Under the pieces are notes generated by a model. It made no database searches and was not told the DNA's origin. It saw only the letters and a program-made list of their open reading frames with translations. Of a DNA stretch of 64,000 nucleotides, positions 51,366 to 59,086 are shown in pieces; the stretch's first letter is position 1, and the number at the start of each line of letters is the position of its first letter. The position numbers and the translations under genes are program-made. Source of the DNA: Candidatus Andeanibacterium colombiense (GTDB taxonomy: Bacteria; Pseudomonadota; Alphaproteobacteria; Sphingomonadales; Sphingomonadaceae); the NCBI GenBank assembly GCA_029202985.1, contig CP119316.1, forward strand, positions 372,001-436,000. Reading direction: 5' to 3'.

Positions 51366-53428
51366 TGGGCCAGAACACTACCGCGACGCTCAAGCATTCG
51401 TTCCAGCGCCGCAGCTTCCTGATCGGCGGGGTCCAGGGCGGGATCGGCCTGCTGCTGGCGGCCCGGATGGGCTATCTCGCGGTCGCGGAAAACGAAAAAT
51501 ACAAGACGCTGGCGGAATCCAACCGGGTGAACCTCAGCCTGATACCGCCGCGCAGGGGCTGGATCCTCGACCGCGCCGGGCAGCCGCTCGCCTCCAACCG
51601 GGCCGACTTCCGGGTCGATATCGTGCCCGAACGGCTGCAGGATGCCGAACGCGAAGTCGACGAACTCGGCCAGCTGCTCGAGCTCACCGCGGTGCAGGTG
51701 CAGGATCTCAAGGACAAGCTGGCCGACGCCAAGGGCTTTCAGCCGGTCGAAGTCGCGAGTGGACTCGATTACGACAAGTTCGCCGCGGTCAGCGTGCGCC
51801 TGCCCGACTTGCCGGGCGTGGTGCCGCAGCGCGGCTTCTCGCGTTTCTACCCCGCCGGGCCGAGCGTCGGCCATCTGATCGGCTATGTTGGCGCGGCATC
51901 GGCCAAGGAATACGACGCCGAGCATATCCCGCTGCTGGTCACGCCCGGTTTCAAACTGGGCAAGGACGGGCTGGAGAAGCAATACGAACAGACCCTGCGC
52001 GGCACGCCCGGCGCACGCCGGGTCGAAGTGACCGCCAGCGGCGAGATCGTGCGCGACCTCGATACGCGCGAGGATGTTCCCGGCCATCCGATCAAGCTGA
52101 CGATCGACGGCGCGCTGCAGGATTTCGCCTCGCGCCGGATCGGGCTCCAGTCGGCCGCGGTGGTGGTGATCGACTGTCTGACGGGCGGCATTCTCACCCT
52201 CGCGTCCATGCCCTGCTTCGATCCGAACACCTTTGCCAACGGCATCGGGCGGATCGAGTGGAAGATGCTCAACGATGACGACCACATCCCCTTGCTGAAC
52301 AAGGCGGTGCGCGGGCTCTATCCGCCGGGCTCGACGGTGAAACCGCTTGCGAGCCTGGCGCTGCAGGTGGCCGGCGTGTCGCCCGACGAAAAGGTCAATT
52401 GCCCGGGCGGCTACCAGCTCGGCAATCGCTTCTTCCGCTGCGACGCGACCCACGGCGTGCTCGATATGCGCGGCGCGATCGAGCACAGCTGCAACACCTA
52501 TTTCTGGAGCATGGTCCACCGGGTGGGCTACGATAAGGTCGCGCCGATCGCGCGCGAGTTCGGGCTGGGCCAGGAATTCGACCTGCCGGGCATCAACCAG
52601 CGTTACGGCACGGTTCCCGATCCCGAATGGAAAATGCGCCGCTACAAGCAGGAGTGGGTCGCGTCGGACGCGCTCAATGCGGTTATCGGCCAGGGTTACG
52701 TGCTGGTTTCTCCGCTGCAACTCGCGCTGATGACATCGCGGATCGCCAGCGGGCGCTCGCTGACGCCGTCGTTGCTGTTCGGACAGGCACGCCCCCCCGG
52801 CCCCCCGCTCCCCGTTACCCCCGAACAGCTCGCGGTCACGCGCGACGGGATGTTCCGGGTGGTCAACGGTTCGGGCACCGGCGCGAGGAGCCGGCTCACC
52901 GTTGGCAACGGCATCACCATGTCGGGCAAGACCGGAACCGCGCAGGTCCGCAAGCTGGTCGCCCGCGGCGGCGGCGGCGACTGGAAGGGGCGCGACCATT
53001 CGTGGTTCATCTGCTTCGCGCCGTCCGAAGCGCCGCGCTATGCGATGGCGGTCATGGTCGAGCACGGCGGGTTCGGCGCGAGCGCGGCCGCGCCGATCGC
53101 CAAGGATGTGATGACCTGCCTGTTCGATCCGCAGAAGGCCTGGGCCGATCTGATCGCGATGGAGAAGACCTGGGGCGGCCCACCCGCCCTGCGCATGGCC
53201 GAGAAATACAAGATCTACGCCGCGCAATACGGTGCGTCCGCCCCCAAGGTGGAGGGGGATACCGCGGTCGCGGCGGCGGTTACCCGGTCCGAGAACAGCG
53301 ACGTCCCCACCCCGACCAATGGGGTGGTCACCGGCGCCGAGAGCGGCGAGGCCAATGCCGCGACCGGCGGGCAGCCAGCGCCTGCTACGGCTCCGAGCGC
53401 GGCGCCGGCCGCCGGGGGCGCGCAATAA
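51365..53428 (+). CDS. mrdA: Penicillin-binding protein 2
   Basis: Class B transpeptidase of lateral wall growth, 687 residues. One N-terminal membrane anchor (FLIGGVQGGIGLLLAARMGYL), a pedestal with PPRRGWILDRAGQPLASNRADFRVDIVPE, then the transpeptidase domain with Ser323-T-V-K (GLYPPGSTVKPLASL), the SCN motif (IEHSCNTYFWS) and K522-T-G (SGKTGTAQVR). The tail after about residue 600 is low-complexity, rich in Ala/Pro/Thr/Gly and long compared with E. coli PBP2. TAATG overlap couples it to rodA. Confidence 0.95.
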   Translation: MGQNTTATLKHSFQRRSFLIGGVQGGIGLLLAARMGYLAVAENEKYKTLAESNRVNLSLIPPRRGWILDRAGQPLASNRADFRVDIVPERLQDAEREVDELGQLLELTAVQVQDLKDKLADAKGFQPVEVASGLDYDKFAAVSVRLPDLPGVVPQRGFSRFYPAGPSVGHLIGYVGAASAKEYDAEHIPLLVTPGFKLGKDGLEKQYEQTLRGTPGARRVEVTASGEIVRDLDTREDVPGHPIKLTIDGALQDFASRRIGLQSAAVVVIDCLTGGILTLASMPCFDPNTFANGIGRIEWKMLNDDDHIPLLNKAVRGLYPPGSTVKPLASLALQVAGVSPDEKVNCPGGYQLGNRFFRCDATHGVLDMRGAIEHSCNTYFWSMVHRVGYDKVAPIAREFGLGQEFDLPGINQRYGTVPDPEWKMRRYKQEWVASDALNAVIGQGYVLVSPLQLALMTSRIASGRSLTPSLLFGQARPPGPPLPVTPEQLAVTRDGMFRVVNGSGTGARSRLTVGNGITMSGKTGTAQVRKLVARGGGGDWKGRDHSWFICFAPSEAPRYAMAVMVEHGGFGASAAAPIAKDVMTCLFDPQKAWADLIAMEKTWGGPPALRMAEKYKIYAAQYGASAPKVEGDTAVAAAVTRSENSDVPTPTNGVVTGAESGEANAATGGQPAPATAPSAAPAAGGAQ

Positions 53429-54549
53429 TGGCCCGCAGTCTCATCCCTGTGCCGATCGCCCAATTGCCGTGGCAGGTGATCCTGCCCCTGACCGCCCTCA
53501 CCTGTTTCGGCGCAACGGTGCTCTATTCGGCCGCGGGCGGAAACTTCAGCGCCTATGCCGCATCGCACCTGACCCGCTTCGCGATGTTCATGGCGATGGC
53601 GCTGGTGATCCGCTGCTTCCCCAAGGAAATCGTGCGCTGGGCCGCCTTCCCTGCCTATGCCGGGGTGGTGCTGCTGCTGATGGGCGTCGAAGCGCTCGGG
53701 GCTATCGGCGGCGGGAGCCAGCGCTGGCTGAACCTCGGCCCGCTGGTGTTGCAGCCCTCGGAACTGATGAAGCCGACGGTCGTGCTGGTGCTCGCCAGCT
53801 TCTACAATGCGCTGCCCGCGGGGGAGATCGGCGGGTGGCGCTCGATCGTGCCGGCGGCCGGATTGATCGCGGTCCCGGCCGGCCTGGTGATTATCCAGCC
53901 CGACCTCGGGACGGCGCTGGCGATCTGCTTCGGCGGCGCCTGCATGATCTTCCTTGCCGGCCTGCCGATGCGCTGGTTCGTCGGCGGCGGGCTGGCGGTG
54001 GCGGTGATCGCGCCGCTGGCGTTTTTCTTCGGGCTCCACGATTATCAGCGCAACCGGGTGCTGGTGTTCCTCGATCCCGAGAGCGATCCGCTCGGCACCG
54101 GCTACCATATCACCCAATCCAAGATCGCGATCGGCTCGGGCGGGATCTTCGGCAAGGGCTTCGGCAACGGATCGCAGAGCCATCTCAATTATCTGCCCGA
54201 AGCGCATACCGACTTCGTCTTCGCGACCATGTCGGAGGAATGGGGCCTGGTAGGCGGGCTGGCGGTGTTGCTGGTATTCGGGATCGTGATGCGCTGGGGC
54301 CTCGGCGTGGCCCGGCGGGCGCCCGATCGTTTCTCGCAGCTCCTCGCCGCCGGGATGACCGCGACGATCTTCTTCTACGTGATGATCAATCTGATGATGG
54401 TCACCGGCCTCGCCCCGGTTGTCGGCATTCCGCTGCCCTTCATGAGCCACGGCGGTTCTTCGATGATGACCAACATGATCTGCGTGGGGACGATCATGAT
54501 GGTCGATCGTTGGACCATGCAGGGCGGTTCTGCGAATTCGTTCTCCTGA
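53428..54549 (+). CDS. rodA: Rod shape-determining protein RodA (SEDS glycosyltransferase)
   Basis: SEDS-family peptidoglycan glycosyltransferase working with PBP2. It is 373 residues from ATG 53428, polytopic with about 10 spans. Signature pieces are GGGSQRWLNLGPLVLQPSELMKPTVVLVLASFY (with the conserved W and the PSE/L motif), IIQPDLGTALAICFGGACMIFLAGL (with the conserved Asp), GFGNGSQSHLNYLPEAHTDFVFATMSEEWGLVGG and PLPFMSHGGSSMMTNM. It is the last gene of the mre-mrd operon. Confidence 0.95.
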   Translation: MARSLIPVPIAQLPWQVILPLTALTCFGATVLYSAAGGNFSAYAASHLTRFAMFMAMALVIRCFPKEIVRWAAFPAYAGVVLLLMGVEALGAIGGGSQRWLNLGPLVLQPSELMKPTVVLVLASFYNALPAGEIGGWRSIVPAAGLIAVPAGLVIIQPDLGTALAICFGGACMIFLAGLPMRWFVGGGLAVAVIAPLAFFFGLHDYQRNRVLVFLDPESDPLGTGYHITQSKIAIGSGGIFGKGFGNGSQSHLNYLPEAHTDFVFATMSEEWGLVGGLAVLLVFGIVMRWGLGVARRAPDRFSQLLAAGMTATIFFYVMINLMMVTGLAPVVGIPLPFMSHGGSSMMTNMICVGTIMMVDRWTMQGGSANSFS

Positions 54550-54951
54550 AAAATTTCAATGCCAGCTGGACCCCTCAAAGCGATAGTTTGAAACCTTCGC
54601 GGCGGGCCACGAAAGAAATCTTCGCACTGGCTGGATGTACCGGCAACATTCTAACTCCGCCATCCCGCCGGTGGACCCATCCGCGGCACACCCGGTCGCG
54701 CGCGCCCTGAAAAAAGGGTTGCCAAAGAAAACCTCAAGTCTTAACTGCGCGGTTAAATCGGAGTGATCCGATCCAGCCCGGCCGCGCCTCCCTCCCCCCC
54801 TGATGCGGCCGGGCGACCCAATTTCGAACGCGAGTTCTCCCGGGGCCGGGTTGCGGTGGAAATCGGTTTGCTCCGATTGCGCCCTCGTAGCCCGGCGTTC
54901 CCGGCCGAGTTCGCGCAATCCCGCTCCCCCTGGCGGGCGAAAGGTCTGCAG
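54550..54951. other. 402-bp region between rodA and the winged-helix gene
   Basis: No gene is supported. An open frame runs through from 54763 into the winged-helix gene, but its first 63 codons (Arg/Pro/Ser-rich) have no domain character and the gene itself begins at 54952. A small CCCTGAAAAAAGGG hairpin near 54708 could be a weak terminator for rodA. The rest should carry the winged-helix gene's promoter. Confidence 0.45.
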
Positions 54952-55473
54952 ATGAATTCGCATATCGATTCCAGCGCGGACGACGCGCAGGAAGAGCAGC
55001 TCACGTTGCGCAACCTCCACAAGGGCCTGGCCCAGTTGGCCGAGGAACTCGCCCGGGCGGTCCAGATGTCCGCCGCTCGCGATGCCGAGGATCACGCTAA
55101 GGGCGATAACTCCGGCGAACTGCCCTCCCCGATCCAGGCCATTTCGCCGCGCGACTATTTCGAGGCGCTGCTGCGCCAGTGCCGCGCCCGCGACCGCTAT
55201 TTCGGCAGCGATCTGGTCGGCGAACCCGCGTGGGACATCATGCTCGAACTGATGATCGCCCGGGTCGATGCACGCGAAATGAAAATCGGCGAACTCGGCG
55301 CGGCTGCGCATGCGCCCGGCATCGACATCCGCCGTTATGTCGATACGCTGGCCGAGGCGAAACTCATCGAGCTTTACCAGGATGCCGATCCGCGCGGCGA
55401 TTTTTACCTCGCGCTTTCGAGCGAAGCGGCGCGCCGGATGGCGGAACTCTACCGGGCCAGGCCACGGAGCTGA
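54952..55473 (+). CDS. Winged-helix (MarR-like) protein
   Basis: A 173-residue probable transcription regulator. Start ATG 54952 (MNSHIDSSADDAQEEQLTLRNLHKGLAQLAEELARAV) gives an acidic/helical N-terminal region, then an insert, then ISPRDYFEALLRQCRARDRYFGSDLVGEPAWDIMLELMIARVDAREMKIGELGAAAHAPGIDIRRYVDTLAEAKLIELYQDADPRGDFYLALSSEAARRMAEL, which fits a winged-helix recognition unit followed by a beta-wing with DP-R-G-D, as in MarR-type proteins (about residues 95-170). The regulated genes are unknown. It lies ahead of tRNA-Lys. Confidence 0.65.
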   Translation: MNSHIDSSADDAQEEQLTLRNLHKGLAQLAEELARAVQMSAARDAEDHAKGDNSGELPSPIQAISPRDYFEALLRQCRARDRYFGSDLVGEPAWDIMLELMIARVDAREMKIGELGAAAHAPGIDIRRYVDTLAEAKLIELYQDADPRGDFYLALSSEAARRMAELYRARPRS

Positions 55474-55565
55474 ATAAAGGGCCTAAACCCCCTTCCCTCA
55501 TTCGAAACAGGGCCTATATGGAGCCCTCCCGCGATTCGCGGGGCGCGGCAAAATCCATGCCGGAC

Positions 55566-55641
<76 letters not shown>

Positions 55642-55827
55642 TTTTACCCTTCCCCCCCGAGAATTTCGAAGACGCTGTCGGCGGATGCCCGCTTCAGGGC
55701 AGCCGGCTTGAGCGCATTCCGCCGCATAGCCAGGCAGATACAATTTGCGACATTTTCGGGATTGAAGCCGCCTCTCTAAACGCGTCTCACGGATCGTCGT
55801 CCACCCCCTACTCGACGGTTTGAACAA
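55642..55827. other. 186-bp gap between tRNA-Lys and the sulfotransferase gene
   Basis: Nothing recognisable. tRNA 3' ends are frequent integration targets but no duplicated tRNA 3' end or integrase is seen here. Confidence 0.4.
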
Positions 55828-57315
55828 GTGCCCATCCCTCCTGGGACACGCGGCGATGCCGACCGCGACCTGTCCGCTGCTTTGGTCCTGCTCAACCAGC
55901 TCCGGCCTGCGCTGGCTCAGGGCGACCGCGTGCAGCAGAACCGGATTGTCGCCGAGCTAATCGCGCTGCACGCGCCGCTCGGCGACCAGTGGGAAAGGCT
56001 GGCGGACCTGGCGCTCAACAATGGCGAGATCGGCCTGGCCCGCCGGGCGATCGATTTGTTCGTCGAGGCATCCGGCGGGGCCGCCGGGGCAATCTACCGC
56101 AAGGCCTCCCTGCTGGAACAGGCGGGCGCGCTCCGCGAAGCCTTCGATTTGATCGGCAGCCTGCCCGCGAACCTGCTCGACCCCTTCGCACTTGCCTATG
56201 GCCGCGGAACGGCCGCTCTGTTCCTCCGCGAGAGCGAAGAGGCGCGGGCGCAGCTCGAGCGCGCGGTTTTGCTTCAGCCCCAGGCGGGCGCCGCATGGCT
56301 GTCGCTTGCGATGTCGGGCAATCTCGCCTCCGATCCCGAGCTTGCCGACCGCATTCTTTCCGCCGAACGCGGGATCGACGACGCCCCCGCTCCGCAGCGG
56401 GCGGCATATTTCTACGCGCAGGGCAAGGTTTACGCAGAGCGCGGCGAGCACCGGCAGGCGTTTATCGCCTTTGCGCGCGGAGCAAGCGAAGTTAAGCGCC
56501 TCAAGCCTTACGACCGGGCATGGGATCGCGGGGAAGCGGAGGAATCGCTACGCGGCTACGACGCGGAAAACCTCGCAAAAATCGGCGCCGCCCAACGCGA
56601 ACCCACCGGGCGCTCGATCTTTGTCACCGGCCTGCCGCGTTCGGGCACCACGCTGGTCGAGCAAATCCTCGTCAGCCACAGCGCGGTCGGGGCTGGCGGC
56701 GAGATCGACCGGCTGCGGCTGCTGGCGAACGAGATACGCGGCATCTCCTGGCCCGCGCTGAGCACCTATGTCGGCACGCATGGCGTGGCCGGGATCGCGA
56801 GGTTCTGGAACCATCTGGTCGACGAGCGGCTACCCGGGCAAGGGCAGATCGTCGACAAGACCCTCGGCACCACGCGCCTCCTCGGCCTAGCGGCGGCGCT
56901 GTTGCCCGAGGCGCCGCTGATCTGGGTGGTGCGCGATCCGCTCGATTGCGCCTGGTCGTGCTTTCGCACCTTCTTCCCGGTCAACCTGCAATGGACCTAC
57001 GATCTGGACGACATCGCCTGCCATTTTCGGCTGCAGGACGAGCTGCTGCGACATTGGCAGGACATTCTCGGCGATCGCCTGCTGGTCGTCCGCTACGAGA
57101 ATCTGGTCGACGATCCGGGCGAATGGATCCGGCGCATCCTCGCCCATTGCGGGCTGCCAGAGGAACCGCAGGTGTTCACCCCGCATAAGACCGAACGCGT
57201 GGTCACCACCGCCAGCACGATGCAGGTGCGCCGGCCGATCAACCGCGACGGGATCGGCGCGGCGCGGCCCTATCGCGAGTTCCTGCAGCCCTTCATCGAT
57301 GCCTATTCGAAATAG
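55828..57315 (+). CDS. TPR-sulfotransferase fusion protein
   Basis: A 495-residue protein starting at GTG 55828. The N-terminal half (about residues 15-235) is helical, tetratricopeptide-like (WERLADLALNNGEIGLARRAIDLFVEASGG, YAQGKVYAERGEHRQAFIAFARG). The C-terminal half is a sulfotransferase with the 5'-phosphosulfate loop FVTGLPRSGTTLVEQILVSH (about residue 270) and a 3'-phosphate-binding stretch VVRDPLDCAWSCFRTFFP. It probably transfers sulfate from PAPS to a glycan, lipid or protein. The acceptor is unknown. The GTG start has no strong ribosome-binding site. Confidence 0.82.
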   Translation: MPIPPGTRGDADRDLSAALVLLNQLRPALAQGDRVQQNRIVAELIALHAPLGDQWERLADLALNNGEIGLARRAIDLFVEASGGAAGAIYRKASLLEQAGALREAFDLIGSLPANLLDPFALAYGRGTAALFLRESEEARAQLERAVLLQPQAGAAWLSLAMSGNLASDPELADRILSAERGIDDAPAPQRAAYFYAQGKVYAERGEHRQAFIAFARGASEVKRLKPYDRAWDRGEAEESLRGYDAENLAKIGAAQREPTGRSIFVTGLPRSGTTLVEQILVSHSAVGAGGEIDRLRLLANEIRGISWPALSTYVGTHGVAGIARFWNHLVDERLPGQGQIVDKTLGTTRLLGLAAALLPEAPLIWVVRDPLDCAWSCFRTFFPVNLQWTYDLDDIACHFRLQDELLRHWQDILGDRLLVVRYENLVDDPGEWIRRILAHCGLPEEPQVFTPHKTERVVTTASTMQVRRPINRDGIGAARPYREFLQPFIDAYSK

Positions 57316-57339
57316 ACCGCGGCTAGGCCGGCCGGCGGT

Positions 57340-58080
57340 TCACTCGCCGTCCGCTCCGCCGGTTTCGCGATATTCCTCGGCGATGCTCGGATCGCAATCA
57401 TAGGGCAGCACGTATTCGCCCGGGTGCTTCTTCCACTGGATCAGGCGTGCGCCGTTGTTGTCGAGCACTTCCGGATCCTCGAACCATTCGGTCGCGACCA
57501 GCGTGTCGCCGACCTTGCGGTAGCGTTCGATCATGTGGATGTTCGCGCTGTGATCGAGGCCATTGTTGGTGATCGTGGAGGGTTCGAGATGGGTCGTATC
57601 GATCACCAGCTCGTCGCCTTCCCAATGGCCGATCGAATGGCCCATCTTCGAATGCGGCGCATCGGCCGGCGGATGGCCGCGCCCGTCCATGAAGATCACC
57701 CGCGTCTGATCGAAATATTCGTATTTGAACACGATCATCCCGTCGGTCTGATAGACCTCGAACGGGAACGGCCCCTGGATCGCATAGACGATGGAAGGCG
57801 CTGCACAGACCCGCGTAAGGGTCATCTCGTCGGTCGGCTTCCACGCTTGCGCATGGGCGAGCGCGGCGGGCTTGAGTTTGAGCCCGCCATATTCGTTCTG
57901 TGGGAATTCGACCACGCCGGTATCCTGGATCACGACGGTGTTCGGGGGCAGAGCGTCGGTCATCTCCTTCGAAACAGCGGCCGGTGGGCCAAAATCGAGG
58001 TTCCAGAAACCGGTGAGGTCGGGATGTTCGGCCAAGGCGGGCGAGGCGAACAGCGCGAGCGCCAGAACGAGCCGCCGCAT
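57340..58080 (-). CDS. Exported protein paired with DUF6152
   Basis: A 246-residue secreted protein with signal MRRLVLALALFASPALAEHPDLTGFW. The start is ATG 58080, and a longer frame reading back into the next gene is ignored. It contains DLTGFWNLDFGPP and IGHWEGDELVIDTTHLEPSTITNNGLDHSANIHMIERYRKVGDTLVATEWFEDPEVL, a pattern seen in many uncharacterised sphingomonad proteins found next to DUF6152. Function unknown. The start overlaps the stop of the upstream DUF6152 gene. Confidence 0.75.
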   Translation of the reverse strand: MRRLVLALALFASPALAEHPDLTGFWNLDFGPPAAVSKEMTDALPPNTVVIQDTGVVEFPQNEYGGLKLKPAALAHAQAWKPTDEMTLTRVCAAPSIVYAIQGPFPFEVYQTDGMIVFKYEYFDQTRVIFMDGRGHPPADAPHSKMGHSIGHWEGDELVIDTTHLEPSTITNNGLDHSANIHMIERYRKVGDTLVATEWFEDPEVLDNNGARLIQWKKHPGEYVLPYDCDPSIAEEYRETGGADGE

Positions 58081-58472
58081 CACCCCTTGTCCGTCACGCC
58101 GAATGGCGCGGTGCCGATCAGCTTTCCGTTCGCATCGAAGGCCTGGCGCAGCCGCATGTAGGGCTTGCCTTCGCGCGACATCCAGCCTTCGATCGTGATC
58201 ACCTCGCCCGGCTTGAGGATATCGCGCGTCCACCCACGCCGCACCAGCACCACCGGGGCGTTGGTCTCGGCGCGCCAGTGGACGATCTTTCCGTCCGTGC
58301 CGGTAACGTCGAAGGCGATCGTGCCGTGGGGATTGGTGAAGCGGAAGGCGGTGACGGTGCCTTTCACCTTCACAATCCTGTCGGGATCGAAAAAGGCGGC
58401 GAAGGAATGATGTGCCACCGCCGGGGTCGCGACCGTCATGGCCGCTGCCGCCGCAAACCAGTATCTGCGCAT
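58080..58472 (-). CDS. DUF6152 family exported protein
   Basis: A 130-residue exported protein: signal MRRYWFAAAAAMTVATPAVAHHSFAAFFDPDRIVKVKGTVTAFRFTNPHGTIAFDVTGTDG, the hallmark start of DUF6152 with HHSFAAFFD and NPH. The body is an OB-like or beta-barrel small domain (WTRDILKPGEVITIEGW). Function unknown. It is coupled to the 57340 gene and the pair probably acts in the periplasm on a shared substrate. Confidence 0.8.
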   Translation of the reverse strand: MRRYWFAAAAAMTVATPAVAHHSFAAFFDPDRIVKVKGTVTAFRFTNPHGTIAFDVTGTDGKIVHWRAETNAPVVLVRRGWTRDILKPGEVITIEGWMSREGKPYMRLRQAFDANGKLIGTAPFGVTDKG

Positions 58473-58491
58473 GCGAATCTCTCCCGAGCGC

Positions 58492-58983
58492 CTATTGGTC
58501 TGGCGCCTCGGTGATATCGATATAGCGTCCGTCGTAATATGTCAGCGGTTTCGCATTGGCTCGGTGGCGCGCGGCGACCAGCTCGCCGATGAAGATCGTG
58601 TGGGTGCCGAAGGTCTCGCGCCGCGCGACCCGGCAGATCAGGCTCGATTGCGCGCTGGCGAGCACCGGCACGCCGAGCTCTTCTTCCCATTCGCCGACGG
58701 CAAACCGCTCGCTCCCGCCCTTCGCGAAACAGTCCGCCACCCCCCGGTTGCCGATCCCGAGTACGTTGACGCAGAACATCTCGGCGGTTTGCAGCGGATC
58801 GTGGAGCGAGGCCGAGTGGTTGACGCAGACCAGCAGCGAGGGTGGATCGAAGCTGAGCGAGTTGACCGCGGTCGCGATGATCCCGAAGCGCTCGCCGCCG
58901 TGGCCGGTGGTGATCGCGTAAACGGTGGCGGCAATGTGCCGCAGGGAGAGGCGGAAAGTGTCGAGAAGGGCCTGGTCGCTCAT
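58492..58983 (-). CDS. Flavin reductase family protein
   Basis: A 163-residue FMN-binding split-barrel protein from ATG 58983 (MSDQALLDTFRLSLRHIAATVYAITTGHGGERFGIIATAVNSLSFDPPSLLVCVNHSASLHDPL), typical of flavin reductases that deliver reduced FMN/FAD to monooxygenases. The G-I-I-A-T-A-V-N-S-L-S-F-D-P-P and SLLVCVN segments are the family signature. It has no monooxygenase partner beside it. It is divergent from ribB across 103 bp that carry the AATGTGAT half-sites, so flavin supply and this enzyme may be co-controlled. Confidence 0.88.
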   Translation of the reverse strand: MSDQALLDTFRLSLRHIAATVYAITTGHGGERFGIIATAVNSLSFDPPSLLVCVNHSASLHDPLQTAEMFCVNVLGIGNRGVADCFAKGGSERFAVGEWEEELGVPVLASAQSSLICRVARRETFGTHTIFIGELVAARHRANAKPLTYYDGRYIDITEAPDQ

Positions 58984-59034
58984 GGAATCTCCGTATGCGC
59001 CCACTCTATCACGCACCTCGCCAACCGCTAGAAG

Positions 59035-59042
59035 AATGTGAT
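59035..59042 (+). promoter_or_regulatory. Isolated half-site AATGTGAT
   Basis: Identical to the right arm of the palindrome at 59057-59074 and 32 bp (about three helical turns) upstream of that arm. It points at cooperative binding or an extra operator for the flavin reductase side. Confidence 0.45.
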
Positions 59043-59051
59043 CTGCATATC

Positions 59052-59080
59052 TTGTCATCACATTTTAATGTGATTACATC
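59052..59080 (+). promoter_or_regulatory. Promoter of ribB
   Basis: A -35 TTGTCA (59052-59057) and a -10-like TACATC (59075-59080) with a 17-bp spacer that is largely made up of the palindrome at 59057-59074. The ATG at 59087 would be at about +1, i.e. a nearly leaderless message. Confidence 0.5.
59057..59074. promoter_or_regulatory. Palindromic operator ATCACATT-TT-AATGTGAT
   Basis: A perfect 8-bp inverted repeat with a 2-bp centre, between the divergent flavin reductase and ribB starts, 12 bp before the ribB ATG. It is a good candidate for binding by the HTH of RibB itself (inference) or a separate regulator. Confidence 0.6.
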
Positions 59081-59086
59081 CGCATC

